A stretch of 64,000 nucleotides of DNA, from NCBI RefSeq assembly GCF_041477585.1, contig NZ_JBGNYA010000002.1, positions 119,521-183,520 of the forward strand, in the 5' to 3' direction. The translations under genes were made by a program, and so were the position numbers. Shown in pieces: positions 17,091 through 25,279 of the stretch (within the stretch, counting starts at the first letter, position 1; every line of letters begins with the position of its first letter). This DNA is from Halobellus sp. MBLA0158. GTDB lineage: Archaea; Halobacteriota; Halobacteria; Halobacteriales; Haloferacaceae. The notes below the pieces were generated by a model. It searched no databases. It saw nothing but the letters and a program-made list of their open reading frames with translations, and was not told the origin of the DNA.

Positions 17091-19010
17091 TCAGTGGCGA
17101 AGCAGTCGCATCCCGTTGAGGATGACAACGAGGACGCTGGCCTCGTGGACCAACATTCCCGCGGCGAGGGAGACATAGCTGGTGAGCACGCCCGCGAGCA
17201 GGACGGTTACGGTCAGCACTGCGAGCCCGACGTTCTCGAGGACGTTCCAGCGCGTCGCCTTGCTGAGTTTGACCGCGTATGGGATCCGTTCGAGGTCGTC
17301 CGCCATCAGCGCCATATCCGCCGTTTCGATGGCGGTGTCCGTCCCGGCGGCACCCATCGCGATGCCGACGTCAGCGGTCGCCAGCGACGGCGCGTCGTTG
17401 ATGCCGTCGCCGACCATCGCGACGACGTGTCCGTCGGCTTGGTAGGCCTCGATGACGGTCTGCTTGTCCTCGGGGAGGAGTTCGGCGCGGTACTCGTCGA
17501 TGCCGACCTCCTCGGCAACGGCGGCGGCCGTCCGCTCGTTGTCGCCGGTGAGCATCACCGTCTCGATGCCGACGTCCTGAAGCGCCGCGACGACGTTAGG
17601 AGCTGCCTCCCGGGCCTCGTCCCGCAGTGCGATTGCGCCGATGATGTCCCCATCGCGGATGACGTGGACGACCGTTTCGCCGCGCTCCTCACGCCCGCGG
17701 ACGTAGTCGGCGATTCGACTAGGGACGTTGATGTCGCGGTCCTCCAGCAGTGCGCGGTTGCCGACAACAACTTCGGTGCCATCGGTATGGGCGATAACGC
17801 CCTTACCAGCGACCACGTCGAAATCGTCCGGATCGGGAATCGACTGGAGGCTGGCGTCCGTCTCGTCCGCCTGGGCGACCGCCGCCCCACCGTCCGTCGC
17901 AGCAATCGGGCGCTCGCGGGCTGCGTCGACGATGGCGTCGGCGAGGTGGTGTTCGCTCTTCTTCTCGGCGGTCGCCGCGAGCGTGAGGACCTCGTCATCG
18001 GCGATACCGAACCCCTCGATGTCGGCCACGGTGGTCTCGCCCTTCGTGAGGGTGCCGGTCTTGTCGAAGGCGACGAGGTCGATCTTGCCGGCGCGTTCGA
18101 GGTGTTCGTCGCCCTTCATCAGCACGCCCGATCGGGCGGCGTTGCCGATGGCCGAGACGATGCTGACTGGCGGCCCGATCACCAACGCGCCCGGACAACC
18201 AATGACCAACAGCGTCAGCGACAGGATCGCGTTCTGCGTCACTGCATATGCGCCGATGGCCAGCACGATGACGGCCGGCGTGTAGTACTTCGCGAACCGG
18301 TCGATGAGACTCTCCGTGGGCGACTGGGCCTCTTGGGCCTCCTCGACGCGACGGATGATACGTTCGAGCGTCGTGTCCGAGCCCGCACCCGTCGTCTGGA
18401 TTTCTAGCGCGCCCTCCTGGTTGACCGTCCCGGCGTAGACTTCGTCGCCGTCGGCCTTGTGGACGGGCGCGCTCTCGCCTGTGACCGGCGCCTGGTTGAC
18501 GGCGCTTTTGCCGTCGACGACCTCGCCATCGACCGGAATCTTCCCGCCCGGCTTCACGACGACGACCTCGCCCTCTTCGACCTCCCGGGCGGGAACCTCT
18601 TGGAGTTCCCCGTCGCGACGGACGGTGGCCGTGTCGGGCGTCATCTCCAGGAGCTCCTGGAGGGCCGTCCGGGTCTTCCGTATGGTCCGGCCCTCGAGGT
18701 AGCTCCCGAGGCTGAACAGGAAGACGACGGCGGCAGCCTCCCAGTACTCTCCGATGACGATGGCACCGATAGCGGCCAGCGTCACCAGCGTCTTGATACC
18801 GAGCGTCCGGCTGGTGACCTCGTGGTAGGCGGTCTTGGCGATGTCGTAGCCACCCACAATCGTCGCCAGGACGAGGATGGCGGCGCTTGCCATCTCGAAA
18901 CTCGTGAGGTAGCCCAGACTCCAACCACCGCTGTACAGCAGGCCGCTCGTCGCCGTGACGATTGCCTTCCGGTGTTTCCGGTAGTACTGCGTGATCGATT
19001 GTTTGTTCAT
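17091..19010 (-). CDS. P1B-type metal ATPase with unusual CPG motif
   Basis: A 639-residue heavy-metal ATPase starting MNKQSITQYYRKHRK. Eight membrane helices are suggested, with TGES, DKTGTLT, MLTGDN and GDGINDAP all intact. The metal-site helix reads IGCPGALVIG, so the usual CPC is CPG and the second Cys is missing. The C-terminal helix has HEASVLVVILNGMRLL, like zinc/cadmium ATPases. It lacks its own HMA domain; that is encoded by the upstream gene, whose stop overlaps nothing but lies four bases before this start. Zinc or cadmium export is likely but not certain. Confidence 0.85.
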   Translation of the reverse strand: MNKQSITQYYRKHRKAIVTATSGLLYSGGWSLGYLTSFEMASAAILVLATIVGGYDIAKTAYHEVTSRTLGIKTLVTLAAIGAIVIGEYWEAAAVVFLFSLGSYLEGRTIRKTRTALQELLEMTPDTATVRRDGELQEVPAREVEEGEVVVVKPGGKIPVDGEVVDGKSAVNQAPVTGESAPVHKADGDEVYAGTVNQEGALEIQTTGAGSDTTLERIIRRVEEAQEAQSPTESLIDRFAKYYTPAVIVLAIGAYAVTQNAILSLTLLVIGCPGALVIGPPVSIVSAIGNAARSGVLMKGDEHLERAGKIDLVAFDKTGTLTKGETTVADIEGFGIADDEVLTLAATAEKKSEHHLADAIVDAARERPIAATDGGAAVAQADETDASLQSIPDPDDFDVVAGKGVIAHTDGTEVVVGNRALLEDRDINVPSRIADYVRGREERGETVVHVIRDGDIIGAIALRDEAREAAPNVVAALQDVGIETVMLTGDNERTAAAVAEEVGIDEYRAELLPEDKQTVIEAYQADGHVVAMVGDGINDAPSLATADVGIAMGAAGTDTAIETADMALMADDLERIPYAVKLSKATRWNVLENVGLAVLTVTVLLAGVLTSYVSLAAGMLVHEASVLVVILNGMRLLRH

Positions 19011-19014
19011 GGTG

Positions 19015-19230
19015 TTAGGCGGGCTGGGGCGTGTAACCCTGGTTTTCGATGGTCTGTGCGAAGGCGTCGGGGTCAGCGACGCTGTCGTCATATTCGATCT
19101 CGACGCGGCCGGTCGCGTAGTGGACTTCGACGTGCTGGACACCGTCGATGTTCGACAGGGCGCGTTCGACGGTGCTCGCACAGGTCGGGCAGTCCAAGTC
19201 GAGGACACGGAACTGGGTTGTGTCGCTCAT
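19015..19230 (-). CDS. HMA-domain metallochaperone
   Basis: A 71-residue protein made of one heavy-metal-associated domain with the metal site DCPTCASTVE (CxxC). It lies immediately upstream of the CPG-type ATPase, four bases apart, and looks like the ATPase's detached N-terminal domain acting as a chaperone. Expression probably shares the promoter region with the divergent ArsR-like regulator at 19413. Confidence 0.85.
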   Translation of the reverse strand: MSDTTQFRVLDLDCPTCASTVERALSNIDGVQHVEVHYATGRVEIEYDDSVADPDAFAQTIENQGYTPQPA

Positions 19231-19412
19231 TACAGTTTGAGGTAGTGCCCGTACCCCAATAAGTATTTTTTAGATGATATGTTTGAATACGGATATAGGT
19301 GATTGGAACAGTCAAACGGGTCGTCTAGGGCTTTCGGTATCACGAATCCAGTAACCTGAGTTCAAAGCAGCGTCCCGCTAGCTTTTCCCGCCTGCTCATA
19401 CTCAGTTCTCGT

Positions 19413-19937
19413 ATGAGTAGTTCCGGTACCGACCACCGGCTTGAGGACATCGCGGTGCGAGACACGCGGGTTTCGGACGCCATCGACGAACCGATGCGGG
19501 CGATGATCCTCGATATCCTCTCTGAGGAGGCGCTGACCGCAACTGAGGTCCACGACCGTTTAGAGGACCGCGGCGTCGACCGCACGGAGAACACGGTTCG
19601 TCATCACATCAACGAGTTACGGGATGCCGGTCTCGTCGACGTCGTCCGCTTTGAGGAAGGGCGCGGTGGGACGACGAAGTACTACCACGCGAATACGATC
19701 GTCCTCTCGTACTCACTGCCGGCGTCAGCCGATGACGCTGTCGAGGAGATGATCGAGGCCGTTCAGCCCCAGATTGGGGATGCACTCGATACTCTCACAG
19801 AAGACCACGACGACGCGATAGCGGAGATCGTCGCAGATATGCAGCCGTGTGAGCACTGTCAGACCCAGAAGTACGAAACCTACGTGCTCCTGACTGTCCT
19901 CCGCCGGGCGTTCGTTCGTGCGCACCGAGATTCTTGA
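19413..19937 (+). CDS. ArsR-like HTH metal sensor
   Basis: A 174-residue regulator. The winged helix lies at about residues 25-95 (AMILDILSEEALTATEVHDRL, ENTVRHHINELRDAGLVDVV). A C-terminal helical part has PCEHCQTQKY, a CxxC pair that could bind metal. It is divergent from the HMA chaperone/P1B ATPase operon across 182 bases and so is the likely metal-responsive repressor of that operon. The ATG at 19413 follows a short leader. Confidence 0.75.
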   Translation: MSSSGTDHRLEDIAVRDTRVSDAIDEPMRAMILDILSEEALTATEVHDRLEDRGVDRTENTVRHHINELRDAGLVDVVRFEEGRGGTTKYYHANTIVLSYSLPASADDAVEEMIEAVQPQIGDALDTLTEDHDDAIAEIVADMQPCEHCQTQKYETYVLLTVLRRAFVRAHRDS

Positions 19938-19957
19938 GCTTGCGCCCTGTACCGCTG

Positions 19958-20614
19958 TCAAGATCTCAATTCACCGTATGTATTAGTTATCCGGCGATAT
20001 CCCTCATACACAGCTGGCAATCCGAGGGGAAGTGCGAAGACCCCGAACCCGAGTAGGATGTATCCGGCTACGTGCCGGCGTCGCACAGCTAGAACTGTCG
20101 CGGCGACGCCGACGAACGCAATCAGATAGGCAAGATTACTCCAGAGCACGTTGTACGAGGAGCAGTATAGCCAGCAGACGACCGTGTAGGAGGGAGCGTT
20201 CCAGGTCGGCGGATGAAGCTTCGGCCAGAAAAACCGGCAGTATGTCGTCCAGCTGAGCATCGCGAGCGCCGGAAGTCCAGCAAGCCACATCGGTGTTCCG
20301 AACGGCATCCAGTCTCCGAATCGTCTATAGCCAGCGAGGAATAGCGCGGGAAAGCCGATAATCCACAGCCAGATGCCGATAGTGTAGGTCATGGGCCAGT
20401 GTTCGATCCGGGGCTGTGCAATCGGTAATCGTAGAGACTCGGGCAGCGTCGCCCACGGGAACGAGGGATCGGGAACGGGATTCGTGAGGAACGCGACCAG
20501 ACAGAGTCCAGTCCCGATGAGGAGCCCGTATAACCCCACCGTCGTGTATCGGTCAAGCCACGCTGGAAGTTGCGGACGGGGAGACTGTTGACGGTGGTCG
20601 GGGTAGCCGGTCAT
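19958..20614 (-). CDS. Hypothetical membrane protein
   Basis: A 218-residue protein with six hydrophobic helices and a Trp/Pro-rich central region (CRFFWPKLHPPTWNAPSYTVVCWLYC). No known motif was recognised. It lies on the minus strand, convergent with the ArsR-like gene by 20 bases, and may be cotranscribed with the SHOCT gene at 20641-21012. Confidence 0.65.
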   Translation of the reverse strand: MTGYPDHRQQSPRPQLPAWLDRYTTVGLYGLLIGTGLCLVAFLTNPVPDPSFPWATLPESLRLPIAQPRIEHWPMTYTIGIWLWIIGFPALFLAGYRRFGDWMPFGTPMWLAGLPALAMLSWTTYCRFFWPKLHPPTWNAPSYTVVCWLYCSSYNVLWSNLAYLIAFVGVAATVLAVRRRHVAGYILLGFGVFALPLGLPAVYEGYRRITNTYGELRS

Positions 20615-20640
20615 CCTTCAGCTTTGATGTCTCGTCGTAA

Positions 20641-21012
20641 TCAGGTATCTCGTTCGAGTGCTTCGCGTCGCTGTTCGTATTCCTCGTCAGTCAGCTCCCC
20701 GCGAGCGTAGGCAAGCCGAAGCTCTTCGAGTGCTTGGTCCGAGTCACTCGCAGCTCCCGTGACTGCGCGATAGATGAGGTACCCACCACCGACGAGGGCA
20801 GCGAGGAACAGCAGCTGCATCACGATACCGACGATGAACATCCAGCCAGGCATCGTCCCGTCGCCCCACATGTGACCGCCCCACATCCCGCCCATCATCG
20901 GACCGAACCCCATCATCCCGAAGCCCATGAAGAACAACGGGAAGATGAATACAGCACCGATGATAACGAGGAGGAGCGTAACAAGTCGCGTATCGTCTGA
21001 ATTTGTCGGCAT
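20641..21012 (-). CDS. Membrane protein with C-terminal SHOCT domain
   Basis: A 123-residue protein. A first helix is followed by a Met/Gly/Trp-rich loop (GFGMMGFGPMMGGMWGGHMWG) and a second helix. The short SHOCT domain (ALEELRLAYARGELTDEEYEQRREAL) closes it. SHOCT domains are found in oligomeric and membrane-associated proteins. The Met- and His-rich loop would suit metal binding, which fits the neighbouring metal genes, but this is inference. A second protein of the same type is encoded at 23201-23596. Confidence 0.75.
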   Translation of the reverse strand: MPTNSDDTRLVTLLLVIIGAVFIFPLFFMGFGMMGFGPMMGGMWGGHMWGDGTMPGWMFIVGIVMQLLFLAALVGGGYLIYRAVTGAASDSDQALEELRLAYARGELTDEEYEQRREALERDT

Positions 21013-21194
21013 ATTGTGATCCCTCCGTGAGTTGGGGTTCTCAGATTATACTACGCACTAACTATTCAATGCGGTTGTGCCTTTGACCTGCGTGTTCCAC
21101 CCGCCACAACTCTTTTGAATACCTACTCACTACGGCTTTGACCCGAACTATCTGAAGGAAAACTGCAATAGATGATCCACACGATGATACATCT

Positions 21195-22580
21195 ATGCAG
21201 GTGACGATGGTCGAGGGTATCTTCGAAGCCCTCCGGATCGGTGTCGGATTCCTCTGGACGGCGGCGTGGGCTATCATTATGGGACTCACGATCACGAGTC
21301 TGGTCCAAGTCTATGTCTCCAAGGAGCGAATGGCACAGGTGTTGGGCGACGGTGATCTGAGCGGGCTCACCAAGGCGACTGCGTTCGGTGCGGCCAGTAG
21401 TGGCTGCAGTTTCGGCGCTGTCGCCATCGGGAAGGGACTGTTCAAGAAGGGAGCGCATACGGTCAACTTTCTCGCGTTCATGTTCGCGTCGACGAATCTG
21501 ATCGTCGAACTCGGGCTGATGATTCTGATTCTGCTCGGCTGGGAGTTCCTTCTCGCGGAACTGCTGGGCGGTCTCATCCTCATCGCCGTGATGGCGGTGA
21601 TCGTCCACCTCACGCTCCCCGAGAATCTCTTTGCCGAAGTTCGAGAAACGCTCAACGAGCGCGACCGTGAGGCGGGCGTCACCGAAGACCCGACCTGCGG
21701 GATGGAAGGCAAAGACGAATACACGCTCACGACCGACGGCGGTGAGACGCTCAAATTCTGCTCGGAGGGCTGTATGGAGACCTACCGCCAGGAGACGTCG
21801 AGTCGCGGCGGGTGGCGTGACGAGTTGCTGTCGTGGGGTGGCTGGTACAAAGTCGGGAATCAGTACCGCAAGGAGTGGTCGATGATCTGGAAAGACATCG
21901 TCGCTGGCTTCCTTATTTCTGGGTTCGTCATCGTCTTCGTCCCCCAGTGGGTCTGGAACACCCTGTTCATCCAGGGCGACGGGCTTCTCGTGACGGCCGA
22001 GAACGCGATTATGGGTGTCACCATCGCCGTGCTCAGTTTCGTTGGCAGTATGGGTAACGTCCCGTTCGCAGTCGCCCTGTGGGGCGGTGGCGTCAGCTTC
22101 GCCGGGATCATCGCGTTCGTCTACGCCGACCTCATCACGATTCCCGTGTTGAACGTCTACCGGAAGTACTACGGCTGGAAGATTATGCTGTACATCTTCG
22201 GCGTCTTCTTCGTCACGATGGCGTTCACCGGCTTCCTTATGGAACTGCTGTTCGACGCGCTAGGTATCGTTCCTGATCTGGCGGGCGGCGAGACGGCGAC
22301 CGAGCAGACGTACTTCGAGCTCAACTACACGTTCTATCTTAACCTCATCGCGTTCGCGCTCTCCGGATTCCTGCTGTACGTCTATCGTCGCGGCCTCGGT
22401 GCGCCCAGCCAGTACCGCGACCCCGTCTGTGGTATGCGGACCGATGACAGCGAACCATCGGCGACGCACGACGGCGAGACGTACTACTTCTGCTCGCAGA
22501 CCTGCAAGGAGACCTTCGAGAAGGATCCGGACGAATACGCCACCGGGCATCCGATGGTGATGGAGGGACATGACCACTAA
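21195..22580 (+). CDS. Permease with two YHS metal-binding domains
   Basis: A 461-residue membrane protein of the DUF318 (ArsP-like) permease type, with two membrane halves. The first half has TAFGAASSGCSFGAVAIGKGL and FMFASTNLIVELG. A YHS domain follows each half: DPTCGMEG...FCSEGCMETY at about 155-200 and DPVCGMRT...FCSQTCKETF near the C-terminus. YHS domains bind metal through C-x-M and C-x3-C. A metal or metalloid exporter is the best guess. ATG 21207 is an alternative start. Confidence 0.78.
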   Translation: MQVTMVEGIFEALRIGVGFLWTAAWAIIMGLTITSLVQVYVSKERMAQVLGDGDLSGLTKATAFGAASSGCSFGAVAIGKGLFKKGAHTVNFLAFMFASTNLIVELGLMILILLGWEFLLAELLGGLILIAVMAVIVHLTLPENLFAEVRETLNERDREAGVTEDPTCGMEGKDEYTLTTDGGETLKFCSEGCMETYRQETSSRGGWRDELLSWGGWYKVGNQYRKEWSMIWKDIVAGFLISGFVIVFVPQWVWNTLFIQGDGLLVTAENAIMGVTIAVLSFVGSMGNVPFAVALWGGGVSFAGIIAFVYADLITIPVLNVYRKYYGWKIMLYIFGVFFVTMAFTGFLMELLFDALGIVPDLAGGETATEQTYFELNYTFYLNLIAFALSGFLLYVYRRGLGAPSQYRDPVCGMRTDDSEPSATHDGETYYFCSQTCKETFEKDPDEYATGHPMVMEGHDH

Positions 22581-22736
22581 CGGACAGTTCGTCGAGGGTT
22601 CTACAGTATCGATTGAGTCCGTCGGTCGTTCTTGGGCACATCCGCTGACGTGACCATACCGAATATGCTCCCGTGACTCTTGAGCGGAGGGAATTGGAAG
22701 CCGAATTTATGTTACCCGCCTTTGAATTCCGACTGA

Positions 22737-23186
22737 ATGTACGACCGAATCCTCCTGTCGACTGATGGAACTGTTGCATCTGAAGAGGCTGAAACGCACG
22801 CACTCGAGCTCGCAGCCGCCCACGACGCAGTCCTTCATGTGCTCTACGTCGTCGACGAGGATGTCGTGACTGCGTACAGCGGGGACGAGTACGTCGACGA
22901 GGCTGAAGGACCCGAACACGGTCTCGAAGAACACGGCGATGAGACGCTTTCGGAACTCCGACACCGAGCCGCAGAGGCCGATGTCGATGTCGAGACGTCG
23001 ATGCAACATGGCCGCCCCGCTGAGACTATCGTGAACCACGCAGACGACTGTGACGCCGATCTCCTCGTGCTCGGCACCAAACGCCGGCCGGACGAATATC
23101 GGGCGTTGCTCGGAAGTGTCACCGACCGCGTTCTCCGATTGACGACGCGTCCGGCAACCGTCGTGAAAACTGAAGTCAGCGAATAG
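22737..23186 (+). CDS. Universal stress protein (UspA family), variant ATP motif
   Basis: A 149-residue UspA domain beginning MYDRILLSTDGT. The C-terminal motif reads LGTKRRPDEYRALLGSV, so the second Gly of G-x2-G-x9-G-S is Arg. This may weaken or remove ATP binding, in contrast to the complete motif in the copy at 13692. It stands alone between the YHS permease and the second SHOCT gene. Confidence 0.85.
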   Translation: MYDRILLSTDGTVASEEAETHALELAAAHDAVLHVLYVVDEDVVTAYSGDEYVDEAEGPEHGLEEHGDETLSELRHRAAEADVDVETSMQHGRPAETIVNHADDCDADLLVLGTKRRPDEYRALLGSVTDRVLRLTTRPATVVKTEVSE

Positions 23187-23200
23187 GAAACGACCGCCCT

Positions 23201-23596
23201 CTACCGTCCATCATCTGGTGTGAGGCGGGCGCGACGGCGGTCGAATTCCTCGTCGTCGATCTCGCCACGGGCGTACCGCTCTTGGAGGACCGCGAGTGCG
23301 CTATCCTCGGCGGGGCCGTTCGATTGCGGCCGCGTCCCCAGCCAGTAGATGAGACCGAGGGGGACGACGACGAGGAGTGCCATCCACAGGAGACCGAACA
23401 GCATCATCCCCCAGCCCCAGCCACCCCAGCCGGTTATGTGGCCATCGTTCCACATGCCGTCATGCCAGCCCCACATCATTGCATCTGGGACGGTCGCGTG
23501 CGTTAGCGCCATTCCGGCGACGACGGCCAGTGCCAGCGCTCCAACGACGATGAGTCCCAGAGAACGAATCCCGCGTGCTTGAATTGGATTTTGCAT
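23201..23596 (-). CDS. Membrane protein with C-terminal SHOCT domain (second copy)
   Basis: A 131-residue protein with the same plan as 20641-21012: helix, Trp/Gly/Met-rich loop (MMWGWHDGMWNDGHITGWGG), helix, then SHOCT domain (ALAVLQERYARGEIDDEEFDRRRARL). It is convergent with the UspA gene by 14 bases. The two copies bracket the YHS permease and UspA genes. Confidence 0.75.
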   Translation of the reverse strand: MQNPIQARGIRSLGLIVVGALALAVVAGMALTHATVPDAMMWGWHDGMWNDGHITGWGGWGWGMMLFGLLWMALLVVVPLGLIYWLGTRPQSNGPAEDSALAVLQERYARGEIDDEEFDRRRARLTPDDGR

Positions 23597-23688
23597 TGTT
23601 GTACTCCCAAAGGGCTCGGCGTGGTTAGCCGAGGATGTATTCGAGGGCGGGGTAGCGCTCGACGAGCGTCTCGCCGCCGACGTCCATC

Positions 23689-24153
23689 GCGAACGGCATC
23701 CACCATCTCGACCGCTCGGAGGACGTCGACGCCATCATCGTCGGTCGGGGCGGTGGGAGCGATTCGAACCTCCAAGCCTTCAACACCAAGCGGGTTGCGA
23801 AGGCGATCTTCACCGCGAATACCCCGGTGGTCACCGCGCTTGGACACACCGATGACCGGCTCATCGCGGATCAGGTGGCGGACGTCGCGACGATCACGCC
23901 GACAGCCGCCGGCGAGTATATCGTGAACTCCCGCCAAGAGTTCCTTGCGAGTGAGATCGAGCCGCTGGAGCAACAGCTCGACGCCGCGTACGAGACTTTC
24001 CAGCAGGACCACGAACACGAACAGGAGCTCGCCGAAGCAGTCGATGAAGCGACCGCACCCGAGGGCCTCCCACCGATTTACTACAAGGTCGCCATCGTAG
24101 TGCTGCTGTTGCTATTGTTGGTCATCACCGGGCTTTGGTTGGGGGTGATCTAA
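23689..24153 (+). pseudogene. xseA: Exonuclease VII large subunit, 5'-truncated
   Basis: The frame shows the XseA catalytic-domain blocks HHLDRSEDVDAIIVGRGGGS, FNTKRVAKAIFTANTPVVTALGH and ITPTAAGEY, followed by the coiled-coil region and a C-terminal hydrophobic helix. The N-terminal OB-fold and half of the catalytic domain are absent. The sequence before about 23690 does not match the family, and on the minus strand it encodes the tail of another protein (GGETLVERYPALEYILG, stop 23625-23627). This looks like a recombination joint. It cannot form a normal enzyme, but the small subunit follows intact. Confidence 0.7.
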
Positions 24154-24155
24154 CC

Positions 24156-24338
24156 GTGGCAAAAGACTCCGAAATCCACGATCGGGTGAGTCGCGTCGAG
24201 GAGATTATTGAACAGCTCGACGCGGACGAGTGCGACCTCGATGAAGGTACTGCACTCCACGAGGAAGGTGAGGAACTCTTGGCCGAAGTGCGAGAGATCC
24301 TCGACGAGGGGAGTGGCGAAGTTGTAGAGCTCGAGTAA
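24156..24338 (+). CDS. xseB: Exonuclease VII small subunit
   Basis: A 60-residue helical protein starting GTG, read as VAKDSEIHDRVSRVEEIIEQL, with the typical XseB pattern of one coiled-coil hairpin and an acidic LDEGTALHEEGEELLAEVREIL. GGTG at 24142-24146 provides a ribosome site. It begins two bases after the stop of the truncated xseA. Without a full large subunit its function is doubtful. Confidence 0.72.
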   Translation: MAKDSEIHDRVSRVEEIIEQLDADECDLDEGTALHEEGEELLAEVREILDEGSGEVVELE

Positions 24339-24356
24339 GCGAGCTGATTCTCAGCT

Positions 24357-24399
24357 TTAACCAACAGATTCCCCATCGCACTCGGCAAGTGTTGGTTAA
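24357..24399. repeat. Inverted repeat TTAACCAACA, copy 1
   Basis: Perfect 10-base arms TTAACCAACA (24357-24366) and TGTTGGTTAA (24390-24399) with 23 bases between. It starts 19 bases after the xseB stop and lies before the conjugation operon. The same arms recur at 43576 and 56694. Confidence 0.85.
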
Positions 24400-24546
24400 T
24401 ACCTTTCTACGAGGGCAACAAGTAATTTGGTTATAATTTACTCAACAAATTTGCAGTTATTGCTGGCCAGAAAGCATTTAGGTATCATCCAGCCACCGCG
24501 CCAATATGTACCGGGACTCAGCCGGTGCATACCCATACCCGCATGT

Positions 24547-24825
24547 ATGATCACGAGGTCAGTCACCATCGAGGACATCGATGACCTGTACCTGATGTGG
24601 AACGACCACATCAACGCCTCCGCCCTCTATCGCCGCGCCCTCCGCGAGGAAATGGAAGTCCGCGGTGTTGACCCCGATGAACTCCGCGACCTCCTCGAAC
24701 GGGCCCGCGAGCAGGGCTACACGCTCGAAGAGATCGCAGAAGACACCAACCGCTTCGACGACCTCCAGTCGCTCGTCGAAGAGCAGCAGAACCAGCCCAC
24801 GGCTGGAGACGCCACTGACGACTAA
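24547..24825 (+). CDS. Small RHH-like protein, first gene of conjugation operon
   Basis: A 92-residue acidic protein. Its first 40 residues (MITRSVTIEDIDDLYLMWND, then INASALYRRALREEM) have the strand-helix-helix spacing of ribbon-helix-helix regulators, and the rest is helical with an acidic tail. It may autoregulate the operon or act at a transfer site. The ATG at 24547 was preferred to upstream starts because earlier residues do not look like protein. The gene leads a ten-gene operon with 4-8-base overlaps or short gaps. Confidence 0.6.
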   Translation: MITRSVTIEDIDDLYLMWNDHINASALYRRALREEMEVRGVDPDELRDLLERAREQGYTLEEIAEDTNRFDDLQSLVEEQQNQPTAGDATDD

Positions 24826-24831
24826 CCCGCT

Positions 24832-25251
24832 ATGTCACAGGATCAGACTCCCTCCGACCCTGAACGTAGCGTCGAAAACCAGTCACCGCTGACCGGGAAG
24901 ATCCCTCGACAGGCAGCGCTCACCGTCGTCCTCCTGGGCCTGTTCGCTGTCCAGCCGGTCGCCGCCCAGAGTAACGCGGTCTGTAGCGCAGACAACCTCC
25001 CGAGTATGATTGAGGGGTTCTTCCAGCTGACCACCGCGCTGGGAATCGTCGGCCTCGCCATCGTCTGGCAGGCTGACTCCCTCATCGAGATGTTCACCCT
25101 CAATCCCGAGCAGAAGAAGGGCCTCAAGCGCCACAAGCGCTCGGCGATGAAGTCCGCGGTCGTCCTCGTCGTGCTCGGCCCGCTGTACACCGTCGCCGGG
25201 TCGATGATGGGCCTCCCGCTGGCGCAGTGCGTCGACCTCGTCCCCTGGTAA
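24832..25251 (+). CDS. Small two-helix membrane protein, pilin-like (VirB2/TrbC-like by position)
   Basis: A 139-residue protein. A signal-like first segment (AALTVVLLGLFAVQPVAAQ) is followed by SNAVCSADNLPSM and two more hydrophobic helices separated by a basic loop (QKKGLKRHKRS). Cys pairs lie near the start and end of the mature part. This topology and its place before the VirB6- and VirB4-like genes recall VirB2/TrbC-type pilins. No direct sequence motif proves it. Confidence 0.55.
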   Translation: MSQDQTPSDPERSVENQSPLTGKIPRQAALTVVLLGLFAVQPVAAQSNAVCSADNLPSMIEGFFQLTTALGIVGLAIVWQADSLIEMFTLNPEQKKGLKRHKRSAMKSAVVLVVLGPLYTVAGSMMGLPLAQCVDLVPW

Positions 25252-25279
25252 CCACCCCGCAGTCCCCGTTGCGAGCCCT

